This document shows, piece after piece, positions 8,795 through 18,034 of a DNA stretch of 64,000 nt (position 1 is the stretch's first letter; each line of letters begins with the position of its first letter). The position numbers were made by a program, and so were the translations under genes. The stretch comes from Acinetobacter sp. ANC 3813 (lineage in GTDB: Bacteria > Pseudomonadota > Gammaproteobacteria > Pseudomonadales > Moraxellaceae), in the NCBI RefSeq assembly GCF_002135435.1, contig NZ_NEGK01000005.1:124001-188000 (forward strand), in the 5' to 3' direction. The notes under the pieces are model-generated. The model searched no databases and was not told the DNA's origin. It saw only the letters and a program-made list of their open reading frames with translations.

Positions 8795-11026
8795 ATGATG
8801 ACTGACCTTATACCTTTTAATGACGATTACGATAGCAACAACTCTGGCAATGCAGAATTTGCTGAACTGTTTAATAAAAAAATTACACGCCGCGATTTAA
8901 TCACTAAAACGGCAGGCGGCGCAGCAGCGCTGACTTTAGCAGCATCCGTCAGCGGTTGCAGCGATGATGATAACAATGAAAATACAACGCCTCCTGTTGC
9001 GCCTGATCAAGAATCGACCCTTAAATTCAGCGCTGTAGATAAAAATATCAAGAACGAATTTACCGTACCAGAAGGCTATGATGCACGTGTACTTTTCGCT
9101 TTAGGTGATCCAATTGCACCCAACATGGCTGAATGGAACGATACAAAAATTCCACTAGGTGCTTCATTTACTCTGCGCTCTGGTGAATGCCATGATGGTA
9201 TGACATTCTTTGGTATGGCCAGCAACAAGTTCAGTGCAAATACATCAAATACTGGTCTATTGGTGATGAACCACGAATATATCAATGACCAAAAAATTCT
9301 ACATGCAGCAATCAACACCATTAATGATGAGATCCGCTCTGAAGATGAATCACTTCGTGAAATCAACTGTCACGGCGTATCTGTAATTGCTGTCGATAAA
9401 AACCCGACAACGCAATCGGTGACAGTCAATAAAGATTCATTTTTAAACCGCCGTATTACCGCAGCAACACCAATGGACATCCGTGGTCCAGTAAAAGGCA
9501 GTGTCCTTCTACACAACCGCTTAAGCCCAGAAGGTACATTCAGCTTCGGAACCATCAATAACTGTGGCAATGGTTATACGCCATGGGGCACATACCTTAC
9601 AACTGAAGAAAACTTTAACCAGTATTTCTCTCGCGATGATGCAAAGCAAAGTGCCAATAAAAAAGTGTCTCTGAGTCGCTATAAAATTCCGAACAACAGT
9701 AACTACAAGTGGCATACAGTGGTTGCAACCGAAGACTCTATTTCTACTGACATCAAGAATCATGGCAAAGTCAGCAAAGATAATGTTCAAGACCTCTACG
9801 AACGCTGGCTGGTCAAAGCAACTGATGGCGTTGCAAAAGATGACTTCCGCCATTCTGACAATACCTTTGGCTGGATTGTTGAAATTGACCCATTCAATGG
9901 TACAGAACGCCCAGTAAAACGTACTGCACTTGGTCGTTTCGCACATGAAGACTGCCGTGCAAGTCGTGCAATTGCAGGTCAGCCTTTAGCCTTCTACATG
10001 GGCGATGACTCTCAGGGCGAATACATCTACAAATTTATCTCTGATGCCAAATGGGATCCAACTGACGTAAACAAAGGCTATAGTGCTGGCGATAAATACA
10101 TGGATAAAGGCAGACTGTATGTTGCCAAATTCCAATTTGATGAAGCGACTCAAAAAGCGACGGGTGAATGGATGGAATTGAATATTTCAAATCCACTCAT
10201 TTCAGGCTACAGCAAATACGTTTTTGCAGATCAAGCTGACGTATTGGTGAATGCACGCTTAGCAGCAGATGCTTTAGGTGCAACAAAAATGGACCGCCCT
10301 GAGTGGGTTGCAGTCAACCCGCACAATGGTGAAGTCTATGTGACGCTTACCAATAACTCATCACGTACTGCTGAAACGACAGATGCGGCTAACCCACGTA
10401 GTTACATCGACCAAAAAGCAGGTAAAGATCAAAACGGTAACGTTAACGGCCATATCATCCGCTTCCGTGAAGAGGGCGATACAGTAACAGCAAACAAATT
10501 TGTTTGGGATATCTTCTTATTTGGTGCGCAAGCATTAAATGATGCAGGCCAACAAAACCCTGAAAACCTCTCTAAGCTCAACCAAAATAATGACTTCTCT
10601 AGCCCAGATGGCATGTGGTTCGACCCTCGAGGTGTATTGTGGATTCAAACAGATGATGGTGCTTTGACAGACCAAACCAACTGCATGATGTTAGCCGCAC
10701 TACCAGGCACAACAGGTGATGGAACAATTGAAACTTCAACAACGGGTAAGAAAACACCTGCAGGCTTAAGTCTAAGTGACACTAAACTACGCCGCTTCCT
10801 AACAGGTCCAAGTGGTTGTGAAATCACTGGCGTTACAATGACACCTGACTACAAAGCAATTTTCGTCAATGTGCAACATCCAGGCGGCGTATGGCCTTCA
10901 AATCAAGCTAACAATGTTAGTGGTGGTATCGGTACACGTCCACGCTCTGCAACCGTAGTCATTACGCGTAAAGATGGTGGCGAAATTGCAGGTGAAGGCT
11001 TAGTTGAAAAGAAAGCGACCAACTAA
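8795..11026 (+). CDS. phoX: PhoX-family phosphatase, Tat-exported lipoprotein
   Basis: PhoX (DUF839) enzymes are calcium/iron-dependent alkaline phosphatases that release phosphate from organic esters outside the cytoplasm. The 743-residue protein has a long N-region, a twin-arginine motif TRRDLIT (arginines at residues 32-33), a hydrophobic stretch and then VSGC, a fitting lipobox with cysteine at residue 55 and serine at +2. This predicts a Tat-exported, outer-membrane-directed lipoprotein. The mature part carries PhoX-like segments such as NHEY, TPWGTYLTTEEN, HEDC and SSPDGMWFDPRGVLWIQTDD. It directly follows tatABC, the machinery it needs, and has a possible Pho box upstream. The substrate range is not shown; some DUF839 members have other activities. 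Confidence 0.85.
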   Translation: MMTDLIPFNDDYDSNNSGNAEFAELFNKKITRRDLITKTAGGAAALTLAASVSGCSDDDNNENTTPPVAPDQESTLKFSAVDKNIKNEFTVPEGYDARVLFALGDPIAPNMAEWNDTKIPLGASFTLRSGECHDGMTFFGMASNKFSANTSNTGLLVMNHEYINDQKILHAAINTINDEIRSEDESLREINCHGVSVIAVDKNPTTQSVTVNKDSFLNRRITAATPMDIRGPVKGSVLLHNRLSPEGTFSFGTINNCGNGYTPWGTYLTTEENFNQYFSRDDAKQSANKKVSLSRYKIPNNSNYKWHTVVATEDSISTDIKNHGKVSKDNVQDLYERWLVKATDGVAKDDFRHSDNTFGWIVEIDPFNGTERPVKRTALGRFAHEDCRASRAIAGQPLAFYMGDDSQGEYIYKFISDAKWDPTDVNKGYSAGDKYMDKGRLYVAKFQFDEATQKATGEWMELNISNPLISGYSKYVFADQADVLVNARLAADALGATKMDRPEWVAVNPHNGEVYVTLTNNSSRTAETTDAANPRSYIDQKAGKDQNGNVNGHIIRFREEGDTVTANKFVWDIFLFGAQALNDAGQQNPENLSKLNQNNDFSSPDGMWFDPRGVLWIQTDDGALTDQTNCMMLAALPGTTGDGTIETSTTGKKTPAGLSLSDTKLRRFLTGPSGCEITGVTMTPDYKAIFVNVQHPGGVWPSNQANNVSGGIGTRPRSATVVITRKDGGEIAGEGLVEKKATN

Positions 11027-11045
11027 ATATTCCAATATTTAAATC

Positions 11046-11076
11046 AAAAATGCCGACTTCATGTCGGCATTTTTTT
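11046..11076. terminator. bidirectional terminator between phoX and the NRDE protein
   Basis: AAAAATGCCGAC / GTCGGCATTTTT with a TTCAT loop, A-run on the left and T-run on the right, so it can stop both converging genes. Confidence 0.9.
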
Positions 11077-11854
11077 ATGGCTTCATCGATTGTTCAATGG
11101 ACGTAATTTTCCCCTTTAAGACGCCCTGCTGATTTTTTTCCTGCCACAGCCACTGCTGCGCTTTCATCTGCAAAAAATTAGAACAGCGCGTGCCATACAC
11201 TGGACTTTGAATAAAGATCGAAGACAGCAGCTCCTCCATCTGCGCATTGATGCCGGTATTCGGAAGCAGTTCTGGAATTACTTTGCGTTCATCTTCTAAA
11301 ATATCCCACACCGCAGCGTCAATATCGGCTTGCGGCTGATGCGACTGCAGCATCGGCAAAAACTCCTGCGTAAAGCGCTTGCGCAAATGTCTGGTCTTTT
11401 CCCAATGTTCAGTCATCAAGCCGTTAGATACCACATAAACACCTTTGGCCAAAACCTGCGGCGCTTCACCGCGGTTGCTCATGTACACCGCCTGATGCGC
11501 ATCACCGAAAAATACATTAAAGCCCGCATAATCACACTGGCGCTGCTCCAGCGCCTGCGCAAAACGGATTGGCGTTTGATCGGATTCCAAAAAGGCCTGA
11601 ATTAAATGACCGCGCGAGGTTGGATACTGCTTTTGGTCTGCGCCATCGCGAAAATTGGTAATGACCGCCCAGCGTCCAGCGGCAGTGACGCCCATCCATG
11701 TGCCGCCAGACTGCAAATCCTGCCCCGCAATAATCGGACTGTCTTGCCACTGCTTTAGGCTCGCAGTAGGCCGCTGATAAAACTCATCACGGTTTGAAAT
11801 CAGGCATAAGGGCGTATCATCTAAAACCTGCCAAGCAAAAGCCACAATGCACAT
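11075..11854 (-). CDS. NRDE / TANGO2-like protein
   Basis: The family is defined by an N-terminal MCxxxF start and the NRDE motif, both present (MCIVAFAW, then ISNRDEFYQRP near residue 20). The 259-residue protein is thought to be an Ntn-hydrolase-like enzyme with cysteine 2 exposed after methionine removal; eukaryotic TANGO2 has been linked to haem or lipid handling, but the bacterial role is not settled. I chose ATG 11854 rather than the upstream GTG 11863 because it puts the family cysteine at position 2 and has a GAG element seven bases upstream. GGTWMG and NFRDG further support the family. Confidence 0.85.
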   Translation of the reverse strand: MCIVAFAWQVLDDTPLCLISNRDEFYQRPTASLKQWQDSPIIAGQDLQSGGTWMGVTAAGRWAVITNFRDGADQKQYPTSRGHLIQAFLESDQTPIRFAQALEQRQCDYAGFNVFFGDAHQAVYMSNRGEAPQVLAKGVYVVSNGLMTEHWEKTRHLRKRFTQEFLPMLQSHQPQADIDAAVWDILEDERKVIPELLPNTGINAQMEELLSSIFIQSPVYGTRCSNFLQMKAQQWLWQEKNQQGVLKGKITSIEQSMKP

Positions 11855-11947
11855 AAATGTCACTCGATATCTTTACACATTGAATGTACAACATTTTTCA
11901 TCACATTCAGCTAAAATCTGTGCAAAACATAATGACAAGGAGCAGCA

Positions 11948-12760
11948 ATGCTGACCTACCCGAATATTGACCCTGTCGCGGTATCGCTGGGGCCGCTGCA
12001 AGTCCATTGGTATGGATTAATGTATTTATTGGCCTTTCTATTTGCGTGGGGACTGGCTACACACCGTGCTAAACAGCGTGACGGCTGGAATTCTGAAATG
12101 GTTTCTGACCTGATTTTTTACGGCGCGCTTGGAGTTGTGCTGGGCGGACGTGTTGGCTATGTATTCTTCTATGGCTTTGATCAATTCTTGGCAAATCCAT
12201 TATGGCTGTTCCAAGTTTGGACAGGCGGCATGAGCTTCCACGGCGGTTTCTTAGGCGTAATGATCGCCATGCTGCTGTGGTGCAAAAAATATAAAATGAC
12301 GTGGTTCCAAACTTTAGATTTTATTGCGCCCTGCGTACCGACAGGCCTGATGTTCGGCCGTATCGGCAACTTTATTGGCGGAGAGCTCTACGGCCGCCAA
12401 GTGTCTGATCCAAACTTCGCGCTGGGCATGATTTTCCCGACGGACCCGCTGCAGCTGGTGCGCCATCCATCTCAGCTCTATCAAGCACTGTGTGAAGGCT
12501 TAATCCTGTTTATTGTGCTGTGGTGGTTCAGCTCCAAGCCGCGTCCGCGTTTTGCCGTTTCTGCGCTGTTCTTAATCGGCTACGGCATTGCGCGCTTTGT
12601 GGTGGAGTTCTTCCGCGAACCAGACCATGGCCAGCTGTTTATCGGCTGGATGAGCAAAGGCCAGTTCCTGACTGTGCCCATGATTTTGATTGGCCTATGG
12701 ATGATGTGGTATGCCTATCAGAAAAAAATCTATGATTGGGGCCCGCTCAAAAACAGCTGA
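11948..12760 (+). CDS. lgt: prolipoprotein diacylglyceryl transferase
   Basis: Lgt transfers diacylglycerol from phosphatidylglycerol to the lipobox cysteine of prolipoproteins in the inner membrane. The 270-residue protein has about seven membrane helices, the H-x-x-G-x-x-Y motif (HWYGLMYLLAF), GGRVGYVFFYG, the signature GRIGNFIGGELYGR near residue 137 and the HPSQLYQALCEG segment. The AAGGAGCAGC site before ATG 11948 is strong. The gene's presence matches the many lipoproteins encoded here. In many bacteria thyA follows lgt directly; here about 2.6 kb of accessory genes separate them. Confidence 0.97.
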   Translation: MLTYPNIDPVAVSLGPLQVHWYGLMYLLAFLFAWGLATHRAKQRDGWNSEMVSDLIFYGALGVVLGGRVGYVFFYGFDQFLANPLWLFQVWTGGMSFHGGFLGVMIAMLLWCKKYKMTWFQTLDFIAPCVPTGLMFGRIGNFIGGELYGRQVSDPNFALGMIFPTDPLQLVRHPSQLYQALCEGLILFIVLWWFSSKPRPRFAVSALFLIGYGIARFVVEFFREPDHGQLFIGWMSKGQFLTVPMILIGLWMMWYAYQKKIYDWGPLKNS

Positions 12761-12796
12761 ATCAAATCATTGAATGGCGATTAAAGTAAAATTGAT

Positions 12797-12821
12797 GCGG
12801 GGTACATGCCCCGCTTTTTTT
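12797..12821 (+). terminator. rho-independent terminator of lgt
   Basis: GCGGGG / CCCCGC around a TACATG loop, followed by seven T residues. Confidence 0.9.
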
Positions 12822-12886
12822 GCACTGCAATTTTGCCTGCATTCTATGCTACAGTTTTAGCTTACCAACCATAAACCGCGACACGC

Positions 12887-13273
12887 ATGCTCGAATTCTG
12901 GTTCAACCCGCAAATCTCTGTTCTTAAAAAATTCTTGATCTTCGCCGTGATTGCAATGGTCACCGCTGGACTGTACTGGATGGATCCACTCAAGCTGGAC
13001 GCCATTCTCATGTTCTTAGGTACAGGCATTATTTTCTTAATCTGCCGCTACTGCAAAATCCATTTTGCTTACAGCAATCCCACTGGGCTGCTGTACCGCC
13101 TGCTGACATGGATTCCAATTGCCCTGCTGCTGGCGCTGGTCTTTATGCATATGAAGGACGGTGAAATTTTGATTCCAGGCGCGCAAGGGCTTGGCTTTAT
13201 GGCGCTGTCGATCTGTATTTTTTCACCATTGTCACTGCTGAATCAGCATCAATCAAAAAATGAAGCGCCATGA
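12887..13273 (+). CDS. small four-helix membrane protein (first of a tandem pair)
   Basis: The 128-residue protein is not recognised. It has four predicted membrane helices (around residues 14-32, 38-55, 68-87 and 97-118) separated by short loops, with a lysine/asparagine-rich C-terminal tail. It overlaps the next gene by four bases (ATGA) and is similar to it: both end in a Q-x-LGFM helix leading to LxxxxQ, and share the arrangement of helices. No ribosome site is obvious before ATG 12887. Function unknown. Confidence 0.7.
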   Translation: MLEFWFNPQISVLKKFLIFAVIAMVTAGLYWMDPLKLDAILMFLGTGIIFLICRYCKIHFAYSNPTGLLYRLLTWIPIALLLALVFMHMKDGEILIPGAQGLGFMALSICIFSPLSLLNQHQSKNEAP

Positions 13274-13644
13274 TTCTGAATTTTCTCTATTCCGAACGCT
13301 GTACACGTGAAGTCAAACTGATTGTTTCCGTCGTCACATGTGCTGTCATTTATTATTGTTCTAGCATTGAAAAATTAAGCACAGAACTGACTTTGCTGTG
13401 CTTAATGCTTGGCGCCAGCCTGCATATTCTAAGAATTTTGAGCCTGAAAGTACCTGCCAGCCAACTCTATGCGCAAGGCTTTAAATATTTACTTGTGATG
13501 CTGCCGCTGCTGGGCCTTGCATGGATCATTTTTACTTTGCCTGCAAAGCATTGGCTATATAGTACAGTTCAGGCACTGGGTTTTATGATCATTGGATTAT
13601 TACTGCCCCTTATTTACCAAAACCGCGCCAAACGCTTTGAATAG
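13270..13644 (+). CDS. small four-helix membrane protein (second of a tandem pair)
   Basis: The 124-residue protein has four predicted membrane helices and is paralogous to the gene before it: compare VQALGFMIIGLLLPLIYQN with the corresponding GAQGLGFMALSICIFSPL region. Translational coupling through the ATGA overlap suggests the two are made together and may form a heteromeric membrane complex, which is inference. It converges on the amidase-like gene. A terminator hairpin overlaps its last codons. Confidence 0.7.
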   Translation: MILNFLYSERCTREVKLIVSVVTCAVIYYCSSIEKLSTELTLLCLMLGASLHILRILSLKVPASQLYAQGFKYLLVMLPLLGLAWIIFTLPAKHWLYSTVQALGFMIIGLLLPLIYQNRAKRFE

Positions 13645-13660
13645 CGCGGCGCGGTTTATT
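13621..13660 (+). terminator. terminator overlapping the 3' end of the membrane-protein pair
   Basis: AACCGCGCC (13621-13629) pairs with GGCGCGGTT (13648-13656) around an 18-base loop that includes the stop codon, followed by TTTATTT. Confidence 0.65.
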
Positions 13661-13689
13661 TAAATTAGGGGCTGGCTGCATCTATGCGC

Positions 13690-14208
13690 TTAATCTTTTA
13701 AGCGGTAATACTCATAGCGTACATTCGGGTCTTTATATACGGCATGCGAACGCTGCTGATAATCAGACACCCAATTTGAGCCAGTAAAAGCCGCAATATG
13801 CCCATAAACATGCTTTTGGGTGCGGTCAATAATATAAATATCGCCTTTTTGCGGACGGTCAAAAGACAAATTGATTTTCTGATAGCCAATTTTTCGAAGT
13901 GTTCCGCCCCAATCGGCTGCCGCCACAGGATGGCTGCTGAACTTTGCGCCAGCAGTTTCCAAGGCGATACGGACGCTTTTTGCGCATTTTTGACCGCTGC
14001 TTTGCGCTTTAATGCCGCGCAGGCGCTGAGCCAATTTATCAATATCAATACGCTGACCATTGCTTGCGCCAAAAACACTTTTCGGTTTGTTTTTGCTTTC
14101 AGTCGCGCGCACTGCAGTAGGCTGAGACTTTGGCTGCTGTGAACGGATCACGATTTCTGCTTTGACCGGCCCATGCGCATTCTGCATGTCCACGCTTTGA
14201 TCATAAGC
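13690..14208 (-). CDS. putative papain-fold amidase (NlpC/CHAP-like), paralogue A
   Basis: The C-terminal two thirds look like a cysteine-histidine amidase domain of the NlpC/P60-CHAP superfamily: candidate nucleophile cysteine in KCAKSVRIALETAG near residue 75 and candidate histidine in HVYGHIAAFTG near residue 137, with QKGDIYII and WVSDYQQR between and after. Such domains usually cut peptidoglycan peptides. There is no signal peptide. I start at ATG 14208 (172 residues), with GAGGAGG upstream; the frame is open back to TTG 14238, but that site lacks support. The gene is followed upstream by a close paralogue (14416-15123). No immunity-like gene lies nearby. Confidence 0.7.
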   Translation of the reverse strand, partial: AYDQSVDMQNAHGPVKAEIVIRSQQPKSQPTAVRATESKNKPKSVFGASNGQRIDIDKLAQRLRGIKAQSSGQKCAKSVRIALETAGAKFSSHPVAAADWGGTLRKIGYQKINLSFDRPQKGDIYIIDRTQKHVYGHIAAFTGSNWVSDYQQRSHAVYKDPNVRYEYYRLKD

Positions 14209-14415
14209 CATTCTTAACACAACCTCCTCTACAGCCAATTCTTGACTGTGTTTACAAATTTTAACCGTAGAGGATGGTACCCCTAGATGAGAATTATTTC
14301 ATATAAAAAATGTAATAAAATTTTAGAAACATTTATTTTTTACTTTCAACTGATTATTTTTTAGTTCTTTTTTCAAAAAAAGTATCTTTAATTTTTGTAT
14401 AAAATAAATGCAAAA

Positions 14416-15123
14416 CTAGAAATTTAAACGGTAATATTCATATTTTAAACCGTCTTCTTTATACACATCGTAACTTTTCTGCTTAAAGTCAGACACCCAC
14501 TGCGAACCATTAAACCCAGCAATATGACCATAGACATGCTTATTGGTGCGCCGAATAATATAGATATCCCCCTCTTGCGGATGATCAAATTCAGGCTGTA
14601 TCTGCTTAAAGCCGATTTGCGCCAAAGTCCCGCCCCAATCTGAAGCTGCAACTGGATGGCTGCCAAACACAGCGCCTGCACTTTGCAGCGCAATGCGGAT
14701 ACTGCGCGCACAGCGTTGAGAACTGGCTCTCGCCTTAACCTTATCCAGCTTCTGAACAAATTTATCGAGGTCAAAGCCAGACTGATCTGAATCCGAGCTA
14801 TCTTCTGTATCTGCATCGATAATTTCATCATCTGCGGTCCAGCTATACTGTTCTTGCTTGCTGGGCTTCGCCTGATGATGGGCAATTGCACGATGATCTA
14901 AACCATTTTGCTTAAAAGTGTTCTGATCTAAGCCGGCTGAATTGGAGGCATATGCAGCATTGCTGAATTGCGTGCTGTTTAAACCGTTTGGCTGCAGCAC
15001 AGCAGGATCTAAACTTTTAGGGCTGGCATAGCGCGGCTGGTTCATGTCCTTGCGCAAAGTGACTTGCAGCGGTGCTTGATTATAATTTTGATGAATTTCA
15101 GTGTGATGCATATCGACCAGCAT
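14416..15123 (-). CDS. putative papain-fold amidase (NlpC/CHAP-like), paralogue B
   Basis: This is a paralogue of the preceding gene with the same catalytic-domain signatures (RCARSIRIALQSAG, HPVAASDWGGTL, QEGDIYII, HVYGHIAGFNG, WVSDFKQKS) and a longer N-terminal extension of low complexity rich in Asn, Gln, Ser and Asp (residues 30-120). I favour ATG 15123 (235 residues): GAGAGGGG lies just upstream, and the resulting N-terminus (MLVDMHH) aligns with paralogue A (SVDMQN). The frame is open to ATG 15189, which would add 22 residues without a ribosome site. No signal peptide. It could be an effector loaded onto another machine or a cytoplasmic enzyme; the sequence does not decide. Confidence 0.7.
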   Translation of the reverse strand: MLVDMHHTEIHQNYNQAPLQVTLRKDMNQPRYASPKSLDPAVLQPNGLNSTQFSNAAYASNSAGLDQNTFKQNGLDHRAIAHHQAKPSKQEQYSWTADDEIIDADTEDSSDSDQSGFDLDKFVQKLDKVKARASSQRCARSIRIALQSAGAVFGSHPVAASDWGGTLAQIGFKQIQPEFDHPQEGDIYIIRRTNKHVYGHIAGFNGSQWVSDFKQKSYDVYKEDGLKYEYYRLNF

Positions 15124-15385
15124 GCGAGCCCCTCTCAATCCCTGTAAAGAATAGGCTGCTGAATATGAAGCAGCAGCGCTTTGACGCATTTGATACTAAA
15201 AAGCCAAACTTAAAACTTCTTTATAAAAATGTAATTGATTCATAGAAACATTATTGAAAAACGCAGTTTATTGCAGCCTTATTCACTGAATTTTCAAGCC
15301 TCTTTCAGTACGATCTACCTGTTTTATCTCCCGCTAAAAACCGCTAATATGTGTCCTCAGCAAAACCAATTTCCATGAGAGCGAT

Positions 15386-16228
15386 ATGCGCCAATATTTA
15401 GACCTTTTACAGCACATTCTTGATCACGGCGGCGACAAAGGCGACCGTACCGGCACAGGAACTCGTTCTGTATTTGGCCATCAAATGCGCTTTGACCTTT
15501 CTAAAGGCTTCCCTCTATTAACCACCAAAAAAGTGCATTTCCGTTCGATTGTGATTGAACTGCTGTGGTTTTTAAAAGGCGATACCAATGTGCAATATTT
15601 GCAGGACAATAAAGTCAGCATTTGGGATGAATGGTCAACTGCAGAGCAAACTGCGCGTTTTGGCCGTCCAGAAGGCGAACTTGGCCCTGTATACGGCCAT
15701 CAATGGCGTAATTTCGGCGCAACTAAAAAAGCTGATGGCACCTACAATCAAGACGGTTTTGACCAAATTGCATGGCTCATCAATGAAATTAAAACCAATC
15801 CAAATTCACGCCGCCTGATCGTTTCTGGCTGGAATCCAAATGAAGCAGGCAATGTCGCTTTGCCGCCTTGCCATACTTTGTTCCAGTTTTTTGTACAAAA
15901 CGGCAAGCTGTCTTGCCAGCTGTATCAGCGCAGCGCAGATGTGTTCTTAGGCGTACCGTTCAATATTGCCAGCTATGCTCTGCTCACACATATGATTGCG
16001 CAGGTCTGCAGCCTGGGCGTAGGTGATTTTGTCTGGACGGGCGGCGATACCCATTTGTACGCCAACCATTTTGAACAGACGCAGCTGCAGCTTAGCCGCG
16101 AGCCAATGGCGCTGTGCCAATTAAAACTCAATCCAGCTGTGAATGACCTATTCGACTTTAAATTTGAAGATATCGAAATCGTCGGTTATGAATCACATCC
16201 TGGCATTAAAGCGCCCGTGGCAGTTTAA
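15386..16228 (+). CDS. thyA: thymidylate synthase
   Basis: ThyA methylates dUMP to dTMP with methylenetetrahydrofolate, producing dihydrofolate that FolA, encoded next, recycles. The 280-residue protein has [17 protein letters not shown] near the N-terminus, the catalytic cysteine in [10 protein letters not shown], the [17 protein letters not shown] segment, and the C-terminal GIKAPVAV. The ATG at 15386 has a GAGAG site. A terminator separates it from folA, but the two are clearly a functional pair. Confidence 0.98.
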   Translation: MRQYLDLLQHILDHGGDKGDRTGTGTRSVFGHQMRFDLSKGFPLLTTKKVHFRSIVIELLWFLKGDTNVQYLQDNKVSIWDEWSTAEQTARFGRPEGELGPVYGHQWRNFGATKKADGTYNQDGFDQIAWLINEIKTNPNSRRLIVSGWNPNEAGNVALPPCHTLFQFFVQNGKLSCQLYQRSADVFLGVPFNIASYALLTHMIAQVCSLGVGDFVWTGGDTHLYANHFEQTQLQLSREPMALCQLKLNPAVNDLFDFKFEDIEIVGYESHPGIKAPVAV

Positions 16229-16253
16229 TTTTCAGATTCAACCCTGAAAACTC

Positions 16254-16282
16254 AAATCCCGCTTTGCGAAAAGCGGGATTTT
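16254..16282 (+). terminator. rho-independent terminator of thyA
   Basis: AAATCCCGCTT pairs with AAGCGGGATTT around a short loop, followed by a T-containing run. Confidence 0.85.
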
Positions 16283-16326
16283 GCATTTTAATAGGTACAC
16301 TTTTTATTGGGTTTTGAGTAAGTGAT

Positions 16327-16839
16327 ATGGCGTTTCAAAATTTAGAAGTCGTTCATGTGGTTGCAATGGATCAGCAGCGCTGCATCGGTAAAGGCAATGA
16401 TCTGCCATGGCATATTTCTGCAGACCTTAAACACTTTAAAGAAATCACCCAAGGCGGTGTAGTGGTGATGGGCCGCAAAACGTTGGAGTCTATGGGCCGT
16501 ATTTTACCCAAACGTGTCAATTGGGTGATTACCCGCGATGCCAGCTGGAGCTATGAAGGCGCGAAAATCGCCCACAGCATTGAAGATGCCTTGAACCAAG
16601 CGGCAGCAGATGTTCTGGCTTCAGAAAAGCCCAACAGTATTTTTATTATCGGCGGCGGTGAAATTTTCAAACAAACCATCGATATTGCCGACCGTTTAGA
16701 ACTGACCCATGTCGAACTGGATGTGCAGGGCGATGCCCATTATCCTGCAATTCCTGAACACTTTAAAAAAGTTCAAGCAGCGCAGCATATTGACGACAAA
16801 ACTGGGATTGCTTTTGAGTTCGCAACCTATCAAAAATAA
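16327..16839 (+). CDS. folA: dihydrofolate reductase
   Basis: FolA reduces dihydrofolate to tetrahydrofolate with NADPH and is the target of trimethoprim. The 170-residue protein shows VVAMDQQRCIGKGNDLPWH at the N-terminus (substrate site with the LPW loop), VVMGRKTLESMG for NADPH binding, and IFIIGGGEIFKQT. The length is normal. It follows thyA after a terminator, with its own short upstream region (TATGG context, weak ribosome site). Confidence 0.97.
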   Translation: MAFQNLEVVHVVAMDQQRCIGKGNDLPWHISADLKHFKEITQGGVVVMGRKTLESMGRILPKRVNWVITRDASWSYEGAKIAHSIEDALNQAAADVLASEKPNSIFIIGGGEIFKQTIDIADRLELTHVELDVQGDAHYPAIPEHFKKVQAAQHIDDKTGIAFEFATYQK

Positions 16840-16884
16840 TGCTGAGAACAGCGTCATAAGCAATAATTAAATAAAGACAGAATC

Positions 16885-17934
16885 ATGCAGAAAGACCGTA
16901 CACGAGCATTTTTAAAAACATGGGGAATCCGCGCGCTGCATTCCCTGTTCAGCGTATTTGTCATTCTGTCTTCGCTTTGGTTCTGCATGGCGCTTTGGAT
17001 TCAAGAGCCTGTCAACTGGCTCTGGAGCCGCATCCTCATTGGCACATGGCTGGCTTTTGCCCTGAGTATTTTAGGCATTTATATCAGCCAGCATTTTTTC
17101 AGCCGAAAAAAAGACATCATCATTTATATTTTAGGTTTTGCCTGCAGCCTGTTTTGGTATTTTGGGCTGGAAGCCAGACAAGACCGCCAATGGGCGCCTG
17201 AAGTCTCCAAAATACTGCATTATGAACAGCGCGGCGATCTCGTCACCCTGCACAATATCCGCAATTTTGACTGGCATGCCGACGGCAGCTACACAGAGCG
17301 CTGGGAAACCCGTCAATTTGATCTCAGCAAAATTACTGGGGTCAATATCATTACCTCCTATTGGATGGGACCTAAAATTGCCCATACACTGGTCAGCTTT
17401 GATTTTGCAGACCGCCAGCCGCTGACCTTTTCGATTGAAATCCGCAAAGAAAAAAATGAAGATTTTTCTGCGATTGGCGGTTTCTTCCGTAAATATGAAC
17501 TCAGCTTAGTCGCGGCCGATGAAAAAGATATTGTCTATACCCGCAGCAATATACGCGGAGAGCAGGTTTACTTTTTCCCAGTCAATATGCCGCAGTTTGA
17601 GCGTAAAGCGCTGTTTGAAGAGTATTTGCATAAAGCCGATCATCTGGCTGCGCATCCTAAATGGTACAACACCCTGACCAGTAACTGCACAACGCTGGTT
17701 TTTGACATGGTGCAGGCGGTTTCACCGCAGCAGCTGCCAATGGATTACCGCCTATTCGCATCAGGCTATTTGCCAAATTACCTGTATGATTTACATGCTG
17801 TTTCGCATCAGTGGGATATGAGGACATGGTATCAGCGCGCGCATATCAACCCGCGTGTCAGCGGCTACAAACAGATCAGCAGTGCTGACTATTCAAAGCT
17901 GGCGCGCAAAGGCCTTCCTAGGGATGCGCACTGA
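16885..17934 (+). CDS. DUF4105 membrane protein
   Basis: The 349-residue protein has three N-terminal membrane helices (about residues 15-33, 45-65 and 72-92) and a large periplasmic domain. The segment WYNTLTSNCTTLVFDMV near residue 260 matches the conserved Asn-Cys-Thr-Thr motif of DUF4105, a papain-like fold of uncertain function also seen in the Lnb lacto-N-biosidase N-terminus. A possible catalytic cysteine therefore exists, but the substrate is unknown. It lies 45 bases after folA and may be cotranscribed. Confidence 0.8.
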   Translation: MQKDRTRAFLKTWGIRALHSLFSVFVILSSLWFCMALWIQEPVNWLWSRILIGTWLAFALSILGIYISQHFFSRKKDIIIYILGFACSLFWYFGLEARQDRQWAPEVSKILHYEQRGDLVTLHNIRNFDWHADGSYTERWETRQFDLSKITGVNIITSYWMGPKIAHTLVSFDFADRQPLTFSIEIRKEKNEDFSAIGGFFRKYELSLVAADEKDIVYTRSNIRGEQVYFFPVNMPQFERKALFEEYLHKADHLAAHPKWYNTLTSNCTTLVFDMVQAVSPQQLPMDYRLFASGYLPNYLYDLHAVSHQWDMRTWYQRAHINPRVSGYKQISSADYSKLARKGLPRDAH

Positions 17935-18034
17935 ACTTTTCTAAATAAAAATAAAGATACAATTTCGGCTGGAGCTTTCTCTAAATATTTGTTTATATAC
18001 AACTATGTTTATTAAAGAACAAGAGAACACAACG

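Noticed and set aside
13690..15123. Firm T6SS effector-immunity call for the amidase-like pair
   Set aside because: No immunity gene, VgrG, PAAR or other T6SS component is present in the window.
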